The notes: generated by a model not told the origin, from the letters alone. A stretch of DNA of 64,000 nt from Mesorhizobium denitrificans (GCF_003403035.1 NZ_QURN01000005.1:186001-250000); one strand, 5' to 3'; positions 34,619 to 43,755 are shown, counted from the stretch's first letter. A program made the numbers and translations.

Positions 34619-36031
34619 TCAATAGCGAAAGAACACCTTACCGGGGTTCATTATGTCGTGCGGGTCCAGTGCGTGCTTTATGGCAACCATGAAGTCGACG
34701 GCATCACCAAGTTCATGCCGGAGAAATCCCATTTTCCCCTGCCCTATTCCATGCTCGCCGGTGCAGGTTCCGTCCATTGCGACTGCTCGCGCGTTCAGCC
34801 GCGCCACAAAGCTTTCCGCCGCCTCGATCTCCTTTGGATCATCGGGATTCATGAGAACAAGAACGTGGAAATTGCCATCGCCGACATGGCCGACGATCGG
34901 CGCTACAAGGCTCGAACGGGCAATATCTTCCTCCGTGGCGGCAATGCATTCCGCCAGGCGAGAAATCGGCACGCACACGTCGGTGGATAAGGCTTTCGCG
35001 CCGGGACGCAGGGTTTGCGACGACCAATAGGCGTTATGTCGCGCCTTCCACAACTCGTTGCGCTCTTCCGCGACAGTCGTCCACAGAAATGGACCGCCAC
35101 CGAACTCGGACGCGATTTCCCCGAAAGTTTCGGCCTGCTCAGCAACACTGGCCTCGGAGCCGTGAAATTCGAGAAACAGGCACGGACTTTCCGGGTAATT
35201 GAGCTTCGAATAAGCAATCATGGCACGCATCTGAAGCTGATTGACAAGCTCGATGCGGGCGACGGGAATGCCCATCTGAATAGTCATGATGACGGCGTTG
35301 CACGCCGCCTCCACACTCGGAAACGGACAGACGCCGCCGGAGATTGCCTGAGGGATTCCGGCGAGTTTGAGTGTCAGCGAGGTGATGATGCCCAGCGTGC
35401 CTTCTGATCCAACGAGCAGCCGCGTGAGATCGTAGCCCGCCGAACTCTTGCGCGCGCGGCTTGCAGTAGTGATGGCGCGGCCATTGGCCATGACGGCGGT
35501 CAGCGCAATAACGTTTTCGCGCATGGTGCCATAGCGCACAGCATTGGTCCCGGAAGCGCGCGTTGCCGCCATCCCGCCAAGACTGGCATTCGCGCCCGGA
35601 TCAATCGGGAAAAACAGGCCACTGTCGCGCAGATGCCGATTTAGGTCTTCGCGGGTGACGCCCGGCTCGACGGTACAATCCAGATCCTCGCTGTTGACCG
35701 CAAGAATTCGGTTCATGCGGGATGTATCGACGCAGATGCCACCGCCCGGCGCATTGACATGACCTTCCAGCGACGTGCCGGTGCCATAAGCAATCACCGG
35801 CACGCGGTGCTCGGCGCAGGCGCGAACGATTTCCTGAACCTCCTCCGTATTCTCCGGAAACACGACCGCGTCGGGAGCCTGATTGGGAATGTAGGTCGTG
35901 GTGTGGCCGTGCTGCTCACGAATGGCATTGCCGGTCTGAAAGCGGTCGCCAAAACGCTGCTTCAAAATACCAAGCATCGCTGCGATACCGTTTTCGTTGC
36001 GCGCCACCGCAGCCAAGTCCTTCAAAGCCAT
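34619..36031 (-). CDS. FAD-binding oxidoreductase, D-lactate/glycolate dehydrogenase type
   Basis: 470 residues of the GlcD/Dld family. An FAD-binding PCMH domain with VIAYGTGTSLEGHVNAPGGG and GLFFPIDPGANASLGGMAATRASGT is followed by the C-terminal FAD-oxidase domain with the metal-ligand histidines in PIVGHVGDGNFHVLV and CTGEHGIGQGK. D-lactate dehydrogenase (cytochrome) is the best guess; D-2-hydroxyacid or glycolate specificity cannot be excluded. The ATG at 36031 (MALKDLAAV) has GGAGG five bases upstream; the frame also has an ATG at 36043 and a TTG at 36058. No GlcE or GlcF gene follows, so a stand-alone enzyme is likely. Confidence 0.88.
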   Translation of the reverse strand: MALKDLAAVARNENGIAAMLGILKQRFGDRFQTGNAIREQHGHTTTYIPNQAPDAVVFPENTEEVQEIVRACAEHRVPVIAYGTGTSLEGHVNAPGGGICVDTSRMNRILAVNSEDLDCTVEPGVTREDLNRHLRDSGLFFPIDPGANASLGGMAATRASGTNAVRYGTMRENVIALTAVMANGRAITTASRARKSSAGYDLTRLLVGSEGTLGIITSLTLKLAGIPQAISGGVCPFPSVEAACNAVIMTIQMGIPVARIELVNQLQMRAMIAYSKLNYPESPCLFLEFHGSEASVAEQAETFGEIASEFGGGPFLWTTVAEERNELWKARHNAYWSSQTLRPGAKALSTDVCVPISRLAECIAATEEDIARSSLVAPIVGHVGDGNFHVLVLMNPDDPKEIEAAESFVARLNARAVAMDGTCTGEHGIGQGKMGFLRHELGDAVDFMVAIKHALDPHDIMNPGKVFFRY

Positions 36032-36169
36032 CTTTTCCTCCATGCGCTCGACCGGCAATATTCTTATGGCTGTGTGCCGTCCGGAAGTCGAAGGAAAATA
36101 GCCATTTGCGTTGAACCAAACGCATTGTTTCGCCGTTGAATGTTACAGGTTCGCTCAACAGGCAACGGA

Positions 36170-37282
36170 ATGAACGACGCGACAAACAGAAACGACTGGC
36201 ATCAGACGGACGATTTGCACGCCCCCAGGGGCAAGGGAGACCCGTTTGCTGCTGCGATCCGCGCAACCAGAATGCCAATGCTGATTACCGATCCGAACCA
36301 GCCGGACAACCCAATCGTCTTCGCCAATGAGGCATTTTTCAAGCTGACCGGATATTCACACTGTGAAGTGATCGGCAAGAATTGTCGATTTCTGCAAGGT
36401 CCACAGACCAACTTCAACGATGTGGCAAAAATTCGGGATGCGGTTCAGAACAGGGAAGATATTGCCGTTGATTTATTGAACTACCGCAAGGATGGCAGCT
36501 CCTTTTGGAATGCCCTGTATATGAGCCCCGTGATCGATGAGTCCGGCAAACTGCTCTATTTTTTTGCTTCCCAACTGGACGTCACAGAAAGGAAGCAGGC
36601 GGAACAGGAAATTTTCCAGCAAAAGACTAGTTTTGAAGTGGCCGTGCGTGCGCGGACCAAGGAACTGGAACGCGCGCTGGAGTCCAAGAACACGCTGATC
36701 CATGAAGTGGATCATCGCGTAAAGAATAATCTGCAGATCGTCGCATCGCTGATTTTGATGCAAAGCCGAAACGTGAAGGATGAAGCGGCGCGCGACACGT
36801 TGCGTTCTGTGCTGGGCAGAATTGAAGCGCTCAGCGCGGTCCACAAGCTGCTGTACCAGAGCAATGATTTGCCGCTGCTAAACGTCGCCCACCTGGTGCG
36901 CGACCTTGTAACAAACCTTATGGCTTCGTCTGCGCGCGAAAATATTGCCGTGAGCTTCGATCTCGATGACATTGAAGTTCCAGCAGAAAAGGCGTCACCA
37001 ATAGCGCTGCTGATCAATGAACTCGTGACGAACGCACTGAAACATGCGTTTGAGCCCGAGCAGCCGGGCAAGATTTACGTTCGCGTTAAGGATGGTGACG
37101 GCAAGGTGATCGTCGAAGTTGCCGACGACGGCAAGGGCTTCGAAGGCAAGGGTTCGACTGCTTCATTCGGCATGAAGCTGATCGAGTCGCTCGGGCAACA
37201 ACTCAGGACTCGTGCGCAATGGGTGCCGACCAAACCCGGCACGCTCGTGCGTCTCTCAGTTCCGGCGAGCCAGATATCATAA
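36170..37282 (+). CDS. LOV-domain sensor histidine kinase (blue-light type)
   Basis: 370 residues. A PAS/LOV domain (residues 25-140) carries the flavin-binding motif GKNCRFLQG with the photoactive Cys72 and the later DLLNYRKDGSSFWN block; a coiled linker follows (142-175); then a HisKA_2-type dimer domain with phospho-acceptor His182 (DHRVKNNLQ) and an ATPase domain with N-box NELVTNALKHAF (283-294) and G-box DDGKGF. LOV kinases form a Cys-FMN adduct in blue light and switch autophosphorylation. The response regulator gene follows after 13 nt. I prefer the ATG at 36170 to one at 36140 because AGG lies 10 bases before it. The output is unknown. Confidence 0.92.
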   Translation: MNDATNRNDWHQTDDLHAPRGKGDPFAAAIRATRMPMLITDPNQPDNPIVFANEAFFKLTGYSHCEVIGKNCRFLQGPQTNFNDVAKIRDAVQNREDIAVDLLNYRKDGSSFWNALYMSPVIDESGKLLYFFASQLDVTERKQAEQEIFQQKTSFEVAVRARTKELERALESKNTLIHEVDHRVKNNLQIVASLILMQSRNVKDEAARDTLRSVLGRIEALSAVHKLLYQSNDLPLLNVAHLVRDLVTNLMASSARENIAVSFDLDDIEVPAEKASPIALLINELVTNALKHAFEPEQPGKIYVRVKDGDGKVIVEVADDGKGFEGKGSTASFGMKLIESLGQQLRTRAQWVPTKPGTLVRLSVPASQIS

Positions 37283-37295
37283 GAGGAACGTCGCG

Positions 37296-37742
37296 ATGAA
37301 CGCACAGCCTATGAAGATATTGATAGTCGAAGATGAGGCCCTTCTCGCGCTGGAATTGGAGAGCCTGATCGAAGAGGCGGGACACAACGTAGCGGGGTGG
37401 GCGCCCGGCGTGAAGGAAGCGATGGGGATTATCGAAAGCACGCCGATCGACCTCGCCTTCATCGATGTACAGTTGCGCGACGGCGGCAGCGGCATAGATG
37501 TCGCTCGCCATTTGGGCCGATTTCCCTCGATATACTACGTGTTTCTTACCGCGAATCCGAAACGACTTCCCGAGGATCTTGCCGGAGCATGTGGTGTGAT
37601 CGCAAAGCCCTATTCGATCAATGGGCTGCTGACCAGCCTGCAATATCTGGAACAAGGGATCAGGCGCCCGCCGCCAGCTGTGGCGCAACCGGAGAGTTTT
37701 ACGCTCGCATCTCGGTTGTCGTCGGCTTGGGCGGCCGGTTAG
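37296..37742 (+). CDS. Single-domain response regulator paired with the LOV kinase
   Basis: 148 residues. A receiver domain fills residues 6-125: acidic pair Glu12-Asp13, phospho-acceptor Asp57 (AFIDVQL), Thr85 (FLTANP) and Lys104-Pro105. No output domain follows, only a disordered Pro/Ser tail. Proteins of this kind pass phosphate to other partners or bind them directly. GAGGA precedes the start; the frame's extension to 37212 lies inside the kinase gene. Its immediate position after the LOV kinase makes it the cognate partner by inference. Confidence 0.9.
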   Translation: MNAQPMKILIVEDEALLALELESLIEEAGHNVAGWAPGVKEAMGIIESTPIDLAFIDVQLRDGGSGIDVARHLGRFPSIYYVFLTANPKRLPEDLAGACGVIAKPYSINGLLTSLQYLEQGIRRPPPAVAQPESFTLASRLSSAWAAG

Positions 37743-37811
37743 TGGGCATTTTTCAGTACAAACCAGAAACATTGCTGGCCTTTCGCAGCGGAATCACTAC
37801 ATTCGGGCGCG

Positions 37812-40325
37812 ATGTCCGGATTCCCCGATGATATGCCCTTCTTTGACGAAGACCCTGCGCCGCAGCCGAGTGTGCAAGCGGGCGGGATAGCTGCGCGAGC
37901 GATGGCCGCGCGGCGCGCTTCTGCGCCAAACTATCTTGAGGGCTTAAACCCCGAACAGCGCCTTGCAGTGGAGACGACCGAAGGACCAGTTCTGGTGCTG
38001 GCAGGTGCCGGGACCGGGAAGACACGTGTGCTGACGACCCGTATCGCGCATATTCTGGCAACAGGGTTGGCGTATCCGAGCCAAATACTCGCGGTGACTT
38101 TCACGAATAAAGCTGCGCGCGAAATGAAGCAGCGAATTGCCCTGCTGATTGGCGAAGGCAATGTGGAAGGTATGCCGTGGCTCGGCACGTTTCACTCGAT
38201 TGGCGTGAAGCTTCTGCGCCGCCACGCCGAACTGGCTGGATTGCGGACCGATTTCACCATCCTCGATACCGACGACCAGATCAGGTTGATAAAGCAGCTT
38301 ATTCAAGCGGAAGGTCTGGACGACAAGCGCTGGCCGGCGCGCCAGTTCGCCCAGATGATCGATGGATGGAAGAACAAGGGGCTTGCGCCCTCAGAGATCG
38401 CAGAGGGTGACGCGCGCGCCTTTGCAAATGGCAAGGGCCGCGAACTATACCGCGCCTATCAGGAGCGTCTCGCCACGCTGAACGCCTGCGACTTCGGCGA
38501 TTTGCTGCTGCATCCGATCCGCATATTCCGCTCAAAGCCGGATGTGCTGGAGGAATATCACCGCAAATTCAAATATATCTTGGTGGACGAATATCAGGAC
38601 ACCAACACCGCTCAATATATGTGGCTGCGGTTGCTTGCACAAAGGCCGCGCGGACAGGGTGTCAATATTTGCTGCGTGGGCGATGACGACCAATCCATCT
38701 ATGGATGGCGCGGCGCGGAAGTGGACAATATCCTGCGCTTCGACAAGGATTTTCCCGGCGCAACGGTTATTCGGCTGGAACGAAATTATCGTTCGACGGC
38801 GCATATTCTCGGCGCCGCCTCGCATTTGATTGCGCATAATGAGGGACGTCTCGGCAAAACGCTGTTCACCGACCACCCTGCCCCCGACGATCCCAAGGTG
38901 AACGTACACGCCGCCTGGGACTCGGAGGAGGAAGCGCGCGCAGTTGGCGAGGCGATAGAGCAGTATCAGCGCAAAGGCGAAAAGCTGAACGACATGGCGA
39001 TCCTTGTGCGGGCGTCGTTCCAGATGCGCGAATTCGAAGACCGGTTCGTAACGCTTGGGCTGAACTATCGCGTGATCGGTGGTCCGCGCTTCTATGAGCG
39101 GCAGGAAATTCGAGACGCGATGGCGTATTTCCGCGTGGTGGCGCAACCCGCCGACGATCTGGCATTTGAGCGCATTGTGAACGTGCCGAAGCGCAAAATC
39201 GGAGAGGCAACGATCAGTCAGATTCACGCCACGGCTCGCGCACTTCGCGTCCCGATGCTGGAGGCTGCCGCCAAGCTCGCTGAAAGCGACGAGTTGAAGC
39301 CCGTGCCGCGCGCGGCTCTGCGCGAGGTGGCCGCCAATTTCGAGCGCTGGCAGAAGGCGCTGGAAACGACGCCGCATACCGAACTTGCGGAAACAATCCT
39401 AGAGGAGAGCGGCTACACGGATATGTGGAAGAACGACCGTTCCGCAGATGCGCCGGGGCGGCTGGAAAACCTCAAGGAACTGATCCGCTCGATGGAGGAT
39501 TATGAGTCGCTGCGCTCGTTCCTTGAACACGTCGCACTGGTGATGGATGCGGAGAAGAACGAAGAACTCGATGCCGTTTCGATCATGACGCTGCACTCGG
39601 CCAAGGGCCTTGAATTCGAGACGGTGTATCTGCCGGGCTGGGAAGAAGGGCTTTTCCCGCATCAACGCGCGCTGGATGAAGGCGGTCGCTCCGGGTTGGA
39701 AGAAGAGCGGCGACTGGCCTATGTCGGGCTGACGCGCGCGAAAAAGAATTTGCACCTGTGGTTTGTTTCAAACCGACGCATTCACGGGCTCTGGCAATCG
39801 ACAATTCCGTCGCGGTTTCTCGAAGAACTGCCGGAGCAACATGTCGAAATCGCCGATGCGGGCAATTCGTATGGCGGATATGGCCAATCCGGATTTGCAA
39901 CCGGGCGCGGAGGATATGGACGACAAAACCCTTATGGAGCCTCGCGCTTCGACAGCGTTGGCGAAAAGTCGTTTTCCAACAACTACGCCACGCCGGGATG
40001 GGCGCGTGCGAAAGCAAATCGCACGGAGGCGACAGACCGGAACTGGGGCTCACGTTCCGGCCACAACTTTGAACGCATCGGTTACGGCGAAGCGGATTCT
40101 GGTTTCGGCGCGGGGCGCGGCTCCGTCAAAGGCCGGGTCATTGACGGAGAACTGGTCGCCAAATCTGTCTCGGATTTCCCTTCAGCTTTCAGCATCGGCG
40201 ACCGCGTGTTTCACCAGAAGTTCGGCAACGGCAATGTCTCGGCAATCGAAGGCAACAAGCTAACCATCGACTTCGACAAGGCCGGGCAGAAGAAGGTCCT
40301 CGACGGGTTTGTGACGCCGGCTTGA
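37812..40325 (+). CDS. uvrD: UvrD/PcrA-family DNA helicase II
   Basis: 837 residues. Walker A GAGTGKT is at 65-71; DEYQDTN (Walker B), GDDDQSIYGWRGA, the YRS motif, TLHSAKGLEFETVYLPGWEEG and VGLTRAKKNL follow in order for SF1A 3'-5' helicases. After the motor comes a Gly/Tyr/Asn-rich linker of about 85 residues (from NSYGGYGQSG to GFGAGRG) and a C-terminal tudor-like block (SIGDRVFHQKFGNGNVSAIEGNKLTIDF) that in PcrA/UvrD contacts RNA polymerase. Roles: nucleotide-excision and mismatch repair. Its last 66 nt overlap, on the other strand, the end of the next gene. Confidence 0.95.
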   Translation: MSGFPDDMPFFDEDPAPQPSVQAGGIAARAMAARRASAPNYLEGLNPEQRLAVETTEGPVLVLAGAGTGKTRVLTTRIAHILATGLAYPSQILAVTFTNKAAREMKQRIALLIGEGNVEGMPWLGTFHSIGVKLLRRHAELAGLRTDFTILDTDDQIRLIKQLIQAEGLDDKRWPARQFAQMIDGWKNKGLAPSEIAEGDARAFANGKGRELYRAYQERLATLNACDFGDLLLHPIRIFRSKPDVLEEYHRKFKYILVDEYQDTNTAQYMWLRLLAQRPRGQGVNICCVGDDDQSIYGWRGAEVDNILRFDKDFPGATVIRLERNYRSTAHILGAASHLIAHNEGRLGKTLFTDHPAPDDPKVNVHAAWDSEEEARAVGEAIEQYQRKGEKLNDMAILVRASFQMREFEDRFVTLGLNYRVIGGPRFYERQEIRDAMAYFRVVAQPADDLAFERIVNVPKRKIGEATISQIHATARALRVPMLEAAAKLAESDELKPVPRAALREVAANFERWQKALETTPHTELAETILEESGYTDMWKNDRSADAPGRLENLKELIRSMEDYESLRSFLEHVALVMDAEKNEELDAVSIMTLHSAKGLEFETVYLPGWEEGLFPHQRALDEGGRSGLEEERRLAYVGLTRAKKNLHLWFVSNRRIHGLWQSTIPSRFLEELPEQHVEIADAGNSYGGYGQSGFATGRGGYGRQNPYGASRFDSVGEKSFSNNYATPGWARAKANRTEATDRNWGSRSGHNFERIGYGEADSGFGAGRGSVKGRVIDGELVAKSVSDFPSAFSIGDRVFHQKFGNGNVSAIEGNKLTIDFDKAGQKKVLDGFVTPA

Positions 40326-41546
40326 GATGGAAGTCGGCGCTCGAGTAACGGCGCGCATCTCCGAAACGACACGCGCTGTTACCTTCGGTTTCCACGATCC
40401 GGTAACGCCGAAAAATTCCTTGAACCGTTCAGCCTCATAACCCCCTTCCGCAATTTGCGCGTCGGTGGGCAAATAGCCAAATGTCGGAGCTGCGCAGCCT
40501 GTGAAGAAAGTCGGCTTTGAGGCGTTGAAGCCAAGTTGGTCAAGGTAAGGCGAACAAACCTCCGCTCCGAGTGCTGTCACGCTGAACGGGCCGCAGGAAA
40601 GGGACGCGATCGGCAATGTCGAAGTAGAATCTTCCAGCAACTCAGACAGCGGCATTTCCAAGCGCTGAAATTGAAAACTTTCGGCCAAATCGACAGGACT
40701 GGCACTGGCAAGAACTTTCAGCGCGGACGCACACACTCCCTTTTCAAAAGCCTCAATGTCTCCTTTCGAGGGAGCTTTGAACATCTCGATAAAGGCCGTT
40801 CTTGCCACTGACTGAGTAATCGCGGGGCGAATGTCCCCACAGAAGCCGGGAAGGAAAATCACAGGCAGTTGTTCAAGCCCGGTCGCAGCACGGATCGCGG
40901 CCTTCACGGCGCCAGGAAACGCGGCGTTGATGGAGTTGCGGTTCGACGCCTCCACCGGGTGGCAGGGCCAACTCCATATGACCGCCAGCGGCACCCCTTC
41001 CATGGTTTGCAATTGAAAGAGCTGAAGTTCATTCGGATTTTTCCTGGACCGGTTGGGAACAAGCAAAATCTTGCCTTGCAGAAATGGAAATCGCGATTTC
41101 GGCGTAGGTATTCTCCGCCGCCTATACACCGAGAGGTTGCAAGGGAGCGAGCCGTAGGAAGCGCGAGCATCAATTCCCCGTTCTCCCAGCAGCGCGTTGA
41201 TCTGCGCCGCTACGATTTTTGCCGCTTTATAGAACCAGTCATTGTCGGTCTCGCCGAGCCGAGGTTTGGACTGATCCAGAGAGGGAGCATAATGCGTGTG
41301 CGTTGCGACGAACAGTAGCTCAACGGTGGGATCGATAAGGTCGCCGCGCACGGCGTCAATGAAGCTCGAGCCGATAAACAGCGCGTCAATTCCCAGCAGA
41401 GCCACCCTTGCGGTGTTCGTTTCAAAGAGAATTACGTTGGATTCGAGTCTGGATCTTACTCCATCGGATTCTCGCAATGTAGCTGCATAACCGACGAGCG
41501 GAAGGGTTCGATCTGGCGTCAGATCGACAGAACTGGCTGCAATCAT
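40260..41546 (-). CDS. Neutral/alkaline ceramidase-like (N-terminal type) hydrolase
   Basis: 428 residues resembling the N-terminal catalytic domain of neutral ceramidases. It has a HTH zinc motif in VATHTHYAPS, and SWPCHPVEASNRNSINAAFPG, matching the HP...N..SADFPG block. The amidase could act on N-acyl amides; the substrate is unknown. It is shorter than full ceramidases (about 650) and lacks the C-terminal domain and a signal peptide. It begins 8 nt after the AAC(3)-like gene and is one transcript with it. Its last 21 codons are the antisense of the 3' end of uvrD, as if the gene had been cut at an insertion and gained a new tail. Base composition is lower in GC than the neighbours. Confidence 0.72.
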   Translation of the reverse strand: MIAASSVDLTPDRTLPLVGYAATLRESDGVRSRLESNVILFETNTARVALLGIDALFIGSSFIDAVRGDLIDPTVELLFVATHTHYAPSLDQSKPRLGETDNDWFYKAAKIVAAQINALLGERGIDARASYGSLPCNLSVYRRRRIPTPKSRFPFLQGKILLVPNRSRKNPNELQLFQLQTMEGVPLAVIWSWPCHPVEASNRNSINAAFPGAVKAAIRAATGLEQLPVIFLPGFCGDIRPAITQSVARTAFIEMFKAPSKGDIEAFEKGVCASALKVLASASPVDLAESFQFQRLEMPLSELLEDSTSTLPIASLSCGPFSVTALGAEVCSPYLDQLGFNASKPTFFTGCAAPTFGYLPTDAQIAEGGYEAERFKEFFGVTGSWKPKVTARVVSEMRAVTRAPTSISSRRHKPVEDLLLPGLVEVDG

Positions 41547-41554
41547 TTGTTAGG

Positions 41555-42388
41555 CTATTCGAATATTCTCTGTATTCTTGATAAGAAATACTTTGGTATT
41601 GACGATTTATTGTATCCCCTTAGGGAACAGCTCAAACATTTTCCATTATCGCAAATAGTAAAACGTGGATTTCTCTCCAGTACTGATTTCTCTATGTTCA
41701 ATGCTGATTTTGCTCGCACAGACATCGACGAAGCTTTGCCGATCAAGCCAGCTGTTTGCTCAGAATAGACCTCGTAGAACCGTCCGAATTGCTTACTGCA
41801 CCCGGGAGATTCGATTGGATGAAAGAAGCTTTCGCCACCCGATTTGTCTCGTACGCGAACGTGGCTGACATATTTCAGATAGTGTTGTTGTGATAAGCCG
41901 AGATCAAACTGGGCAAGATGCACCGTGGAGAAGCCGGGGCTTTCCTCAACGCAACCGACCAGCAACATCAACGCGTTCATTTCCGCGATCGACCGCATGG
42001 GCTCGAAGCACGCCCTGTCGCCTATATGGCCTTCCAGAATTTCGCGGGCTCTGGGTCCATAACCCGCAAACGAATGGGTCGGATGCTCTGACCGAATCGC
42101 ACCCGGCAGTGAGAGGATCAATTGCGCCAACGCACCCGCATTTGAGGGGGTATCCTTGTCGGAAACAGGGATGTTTCGCTTCCAGCGAGGATACTGTTTG
42201 ACGAATGCGGGAACGATGATCGTTCCACTGGATCCAAGTACGTTGCGCACCGCCTGTAGAAAGACAGTCTCAATCTCAGGTCGAGGCAGGCCGATCTTGC
42301 TGAGTGATGCCCGCATATACAGAACGTCGCCGGAAACAGCTCCGAGAGATCGAATTTGCTCTTCGAACCCAGCGATTTTCAATACCAC
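41555..42388 (-). CDS. AAC(3)-family N-acetyltransferase
   Basis: 277 residues of the Antibiotic_NAT family. Features are GDVLYMRASLSKIG, the central GTIIVPAF, the catalytic-region EHPTHSFAGYGPRA, and LLVGCVEESPGFSTVHLAQFD. Members acetylate amino groups of aminoglycosides or of sugars in polysaccharide and antibiotic loci, using acetyl-CoA. The start is GTG with AGGGG before it. The gene is visibly AT-richer than its surroundings, and with the ceramidase-like gene forms a two-gene unit suggesting import. Aminoglycoside resistance is possible but not shown; a sugar or lipid amine is as likely. Confidence 0.8.
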   Translation of the reverse strand: MVLKIAGFEEQIRSLGAVSGDVLYMRASLSKIGLPRPEIETVFLQAVRNVLGSSGTIIVPAFVKQYPRWKRNIPVSDKDTPSNAGALAQLILSLPGAIRSEHPTHSFAGYGPRAREILEGHIGDRACFEPMRSIAEMNALMLLVGCVEESPGFSTVHLAQFDLGLSQQHYLKYVSHVRVRDKSGGESFFHPIESPGCSKQFGRFYEVYSEQTAGLIGKASSMSVRAKSALNIEKSVLERNPRFTICDNGKCLSCSLRGYNKSSIPKYFLSRIQRIFE

Positions 42389-42538
42389 TCACCCCTAACG
42401 CAACAGGCAAATTGAATTCAAAGTTGCTATATTAGCATATATTTGTTGTCAATCCGGGAGTTACGCGAGTTCTTCTTAATTCGCAAACCGAAGTATAAAG
42501 CGTTTCGGCAGCAAAAACCGACATTCTATGGTGCACCA
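42389..42538. promoter_or_regulatory. AT-rich divergent spacer with a candidate promoter
   Basis: A 150-bp AT-rich gap between the AAC(3)-like gene (minus) and the M20 amidohydrolase (plus). On the minus strand TTGACA (42447-42452) is followed by AT-rich sequence with candidate -10 boxes (TATAGC after 15 nt, TAGCAA after 17 nt), none ideal. It may serve the AAC(3)/ceramidase-like operon. Confidence 0.35.
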
Positions 42539-43702
42539 ATGATCCAGCACGGCTCGGCGCTTTTTTCGAATGCGGACATCGTTGAACTGATCGATTTCCG
42601 GCACGCGTTGCATCTCTCGCCGGAGATTTCGGGCGAGGAGCGTGACACGGCTCGGCGCGTCGTGCGGTTTCTGCAAGCGGCACGGCCTGATCGCATAATC
42701 ACTGAACTCGGCGGACATGGTGTTGCGGCGATTTTTGACAGCGGGAAACCGGGGCCAACGGCGATGTTCCGCTGCGAACTGGATGCACTGCCGATTCAGG
42801 AGATTTCAGACTCGTCTTATCGCTCCGAAGTGCCGGGCAAAGGCCATCTGTGTGGCCATGATGGACACATGACAATTCTAGCCGCGCTGGCGCGGGCACT
42901 CCATCGCGAGCCGCCCAGGCACGGGCGCGCGGTGCTGCTGTTTCAGCCTGCAGAGGAGAACGGCGCGGGCGCGGCGGCGGTTATTGCTGACCCCAAATTC
43001 GCAGAAATCGAGCCGGACTACGCATTTGCCTTGCACAACATGCCCGGCCTGCCGCTGGGGTTTGCAACGCTTTCGGCCGGACCGGCGAATTGCGCTTCTC
43101 GCGGAATGCGCATTTCGCTGTCAGGCAAGACTTCGCACGCCTCGGTGCCGGAAGCTGGCCGTTCGCCTATGCGGGCGGTCGCCGATCTGATGCCGGCACT
43201 AACCGCATTGGGCAAAGGCGGCGCGCTGGACGAAAACTATCGGCTGGTGACGGTTACGCACGCGAGAATGGGCGAACCGGCATTTGGCATCGCGCCTGGT
43301 TACGCGGAAATCTGGGCAACCTTGCGTACACTGCGCGATGAAAAAATGGACGCAATGTGTGCCGAAGCTGAGGCTCTCGTGCGCGAGAGCGCGTCGCGTT
43401 GTGGGCTTGGGATCGAAATTACTTATCACGATGTTTTCCATCACTGCGACAACGACGCGGAAGCGGTGAAACTGCTCCGGCAAGCGTTCGACGACGAAGG
43501 CGTGTCGCATGGTGAAAGCGACCCCATGCGCGGCTCGGAAGATTTTGGGTTGTTCGGACGCTCGGCAAAGGCTGCGATGTTTCTGTTCGGATCAGGAGAA
43601 AACACGCCGCAACTTCACAACCCGGATTTTGATTTTCCAGATGCATTGATCGAGCCGGGCGCGCGCATTTTCATGCGCGTCGCTGCTAATTTGCTGGGAT
43701 AG
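42539..43702 (+). CDS. M20-family amidohydrolase
   Basis: 387 residues of the M20D group. The metal ligands are visible: HLCGHDGHM (Cys and His), FQPAEENGAGA (Glu pair), and the C-terminal MRGSEDFGLF His/Glu region. Members hydrolyse N-acyl amino acids, hippurate or aminobenzoyl-glutamate. The start is the ATG at 42539 (MIQHGSAL); a TTG at 42443 would add 32 unconserved residues. It is divergent from the AAC(3)-like/ceramidase-like pair, so three enzymes of N-acyl chemistry stand side by side, although its GC content is like the core genome. Substrate not known. Confidence 0.88.
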   Translation: MIQHGSALFSNADIVELIDFRHALHLSPEISGEERDTARRVVRFLQAARPDRIITELGGHGVAAIFDSGKPGPTAMFRCELDALPIQEISDSSYRSEVPGKGHLCGHDGHMTILAALARALHREPPRHGRAVLLFQPAEENGAGAAAVIADPKFAEIEPDYAFALHNMPGLPLGFATLSAGPANCASRGMRISLSGKTSHASVPEAGRSPMRAVADLMPALTALGKGGALDENYRLVTVTHARMGEPAFGIAPGYAEIWATLRTLRDEKMDAMCAEAEALVRESASRCGLGIEITYHDVFHHCDNDAEAVKLLRQAFDDEGVSHGESDPMRGSEDFGLFGRSAKAAMFLFGSGENTPQLHNPDFDFPDALIEPGARIFMRVAANLLG

Positions 43703-43710
43703 CTTCGCGC

Positions 43711-43755
43711 TGCCCCTCATCCGACCCTTCGGGAGAAGGAAAAAGAGGGTAAGGA
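43711..43755. repeat. Short RIME-like palindrome between converging genes
   Basis: CCCCTCATCCG and CCTTCGGGAGAAGG resemble the left half of the element at 16581-16730. The copy is short and imperfect and lies between the stops of the M20 and iron-permease-family genes. Confidence 0.5.

Noticed and set aside
41555-42388. Proven aminoglycoside resistance gene
   Set aside because: Family membership alone is not enough; no close match to known resistance AAC(3) enzymes can be shown by eye, and no integron or insertion sequence flanks it.
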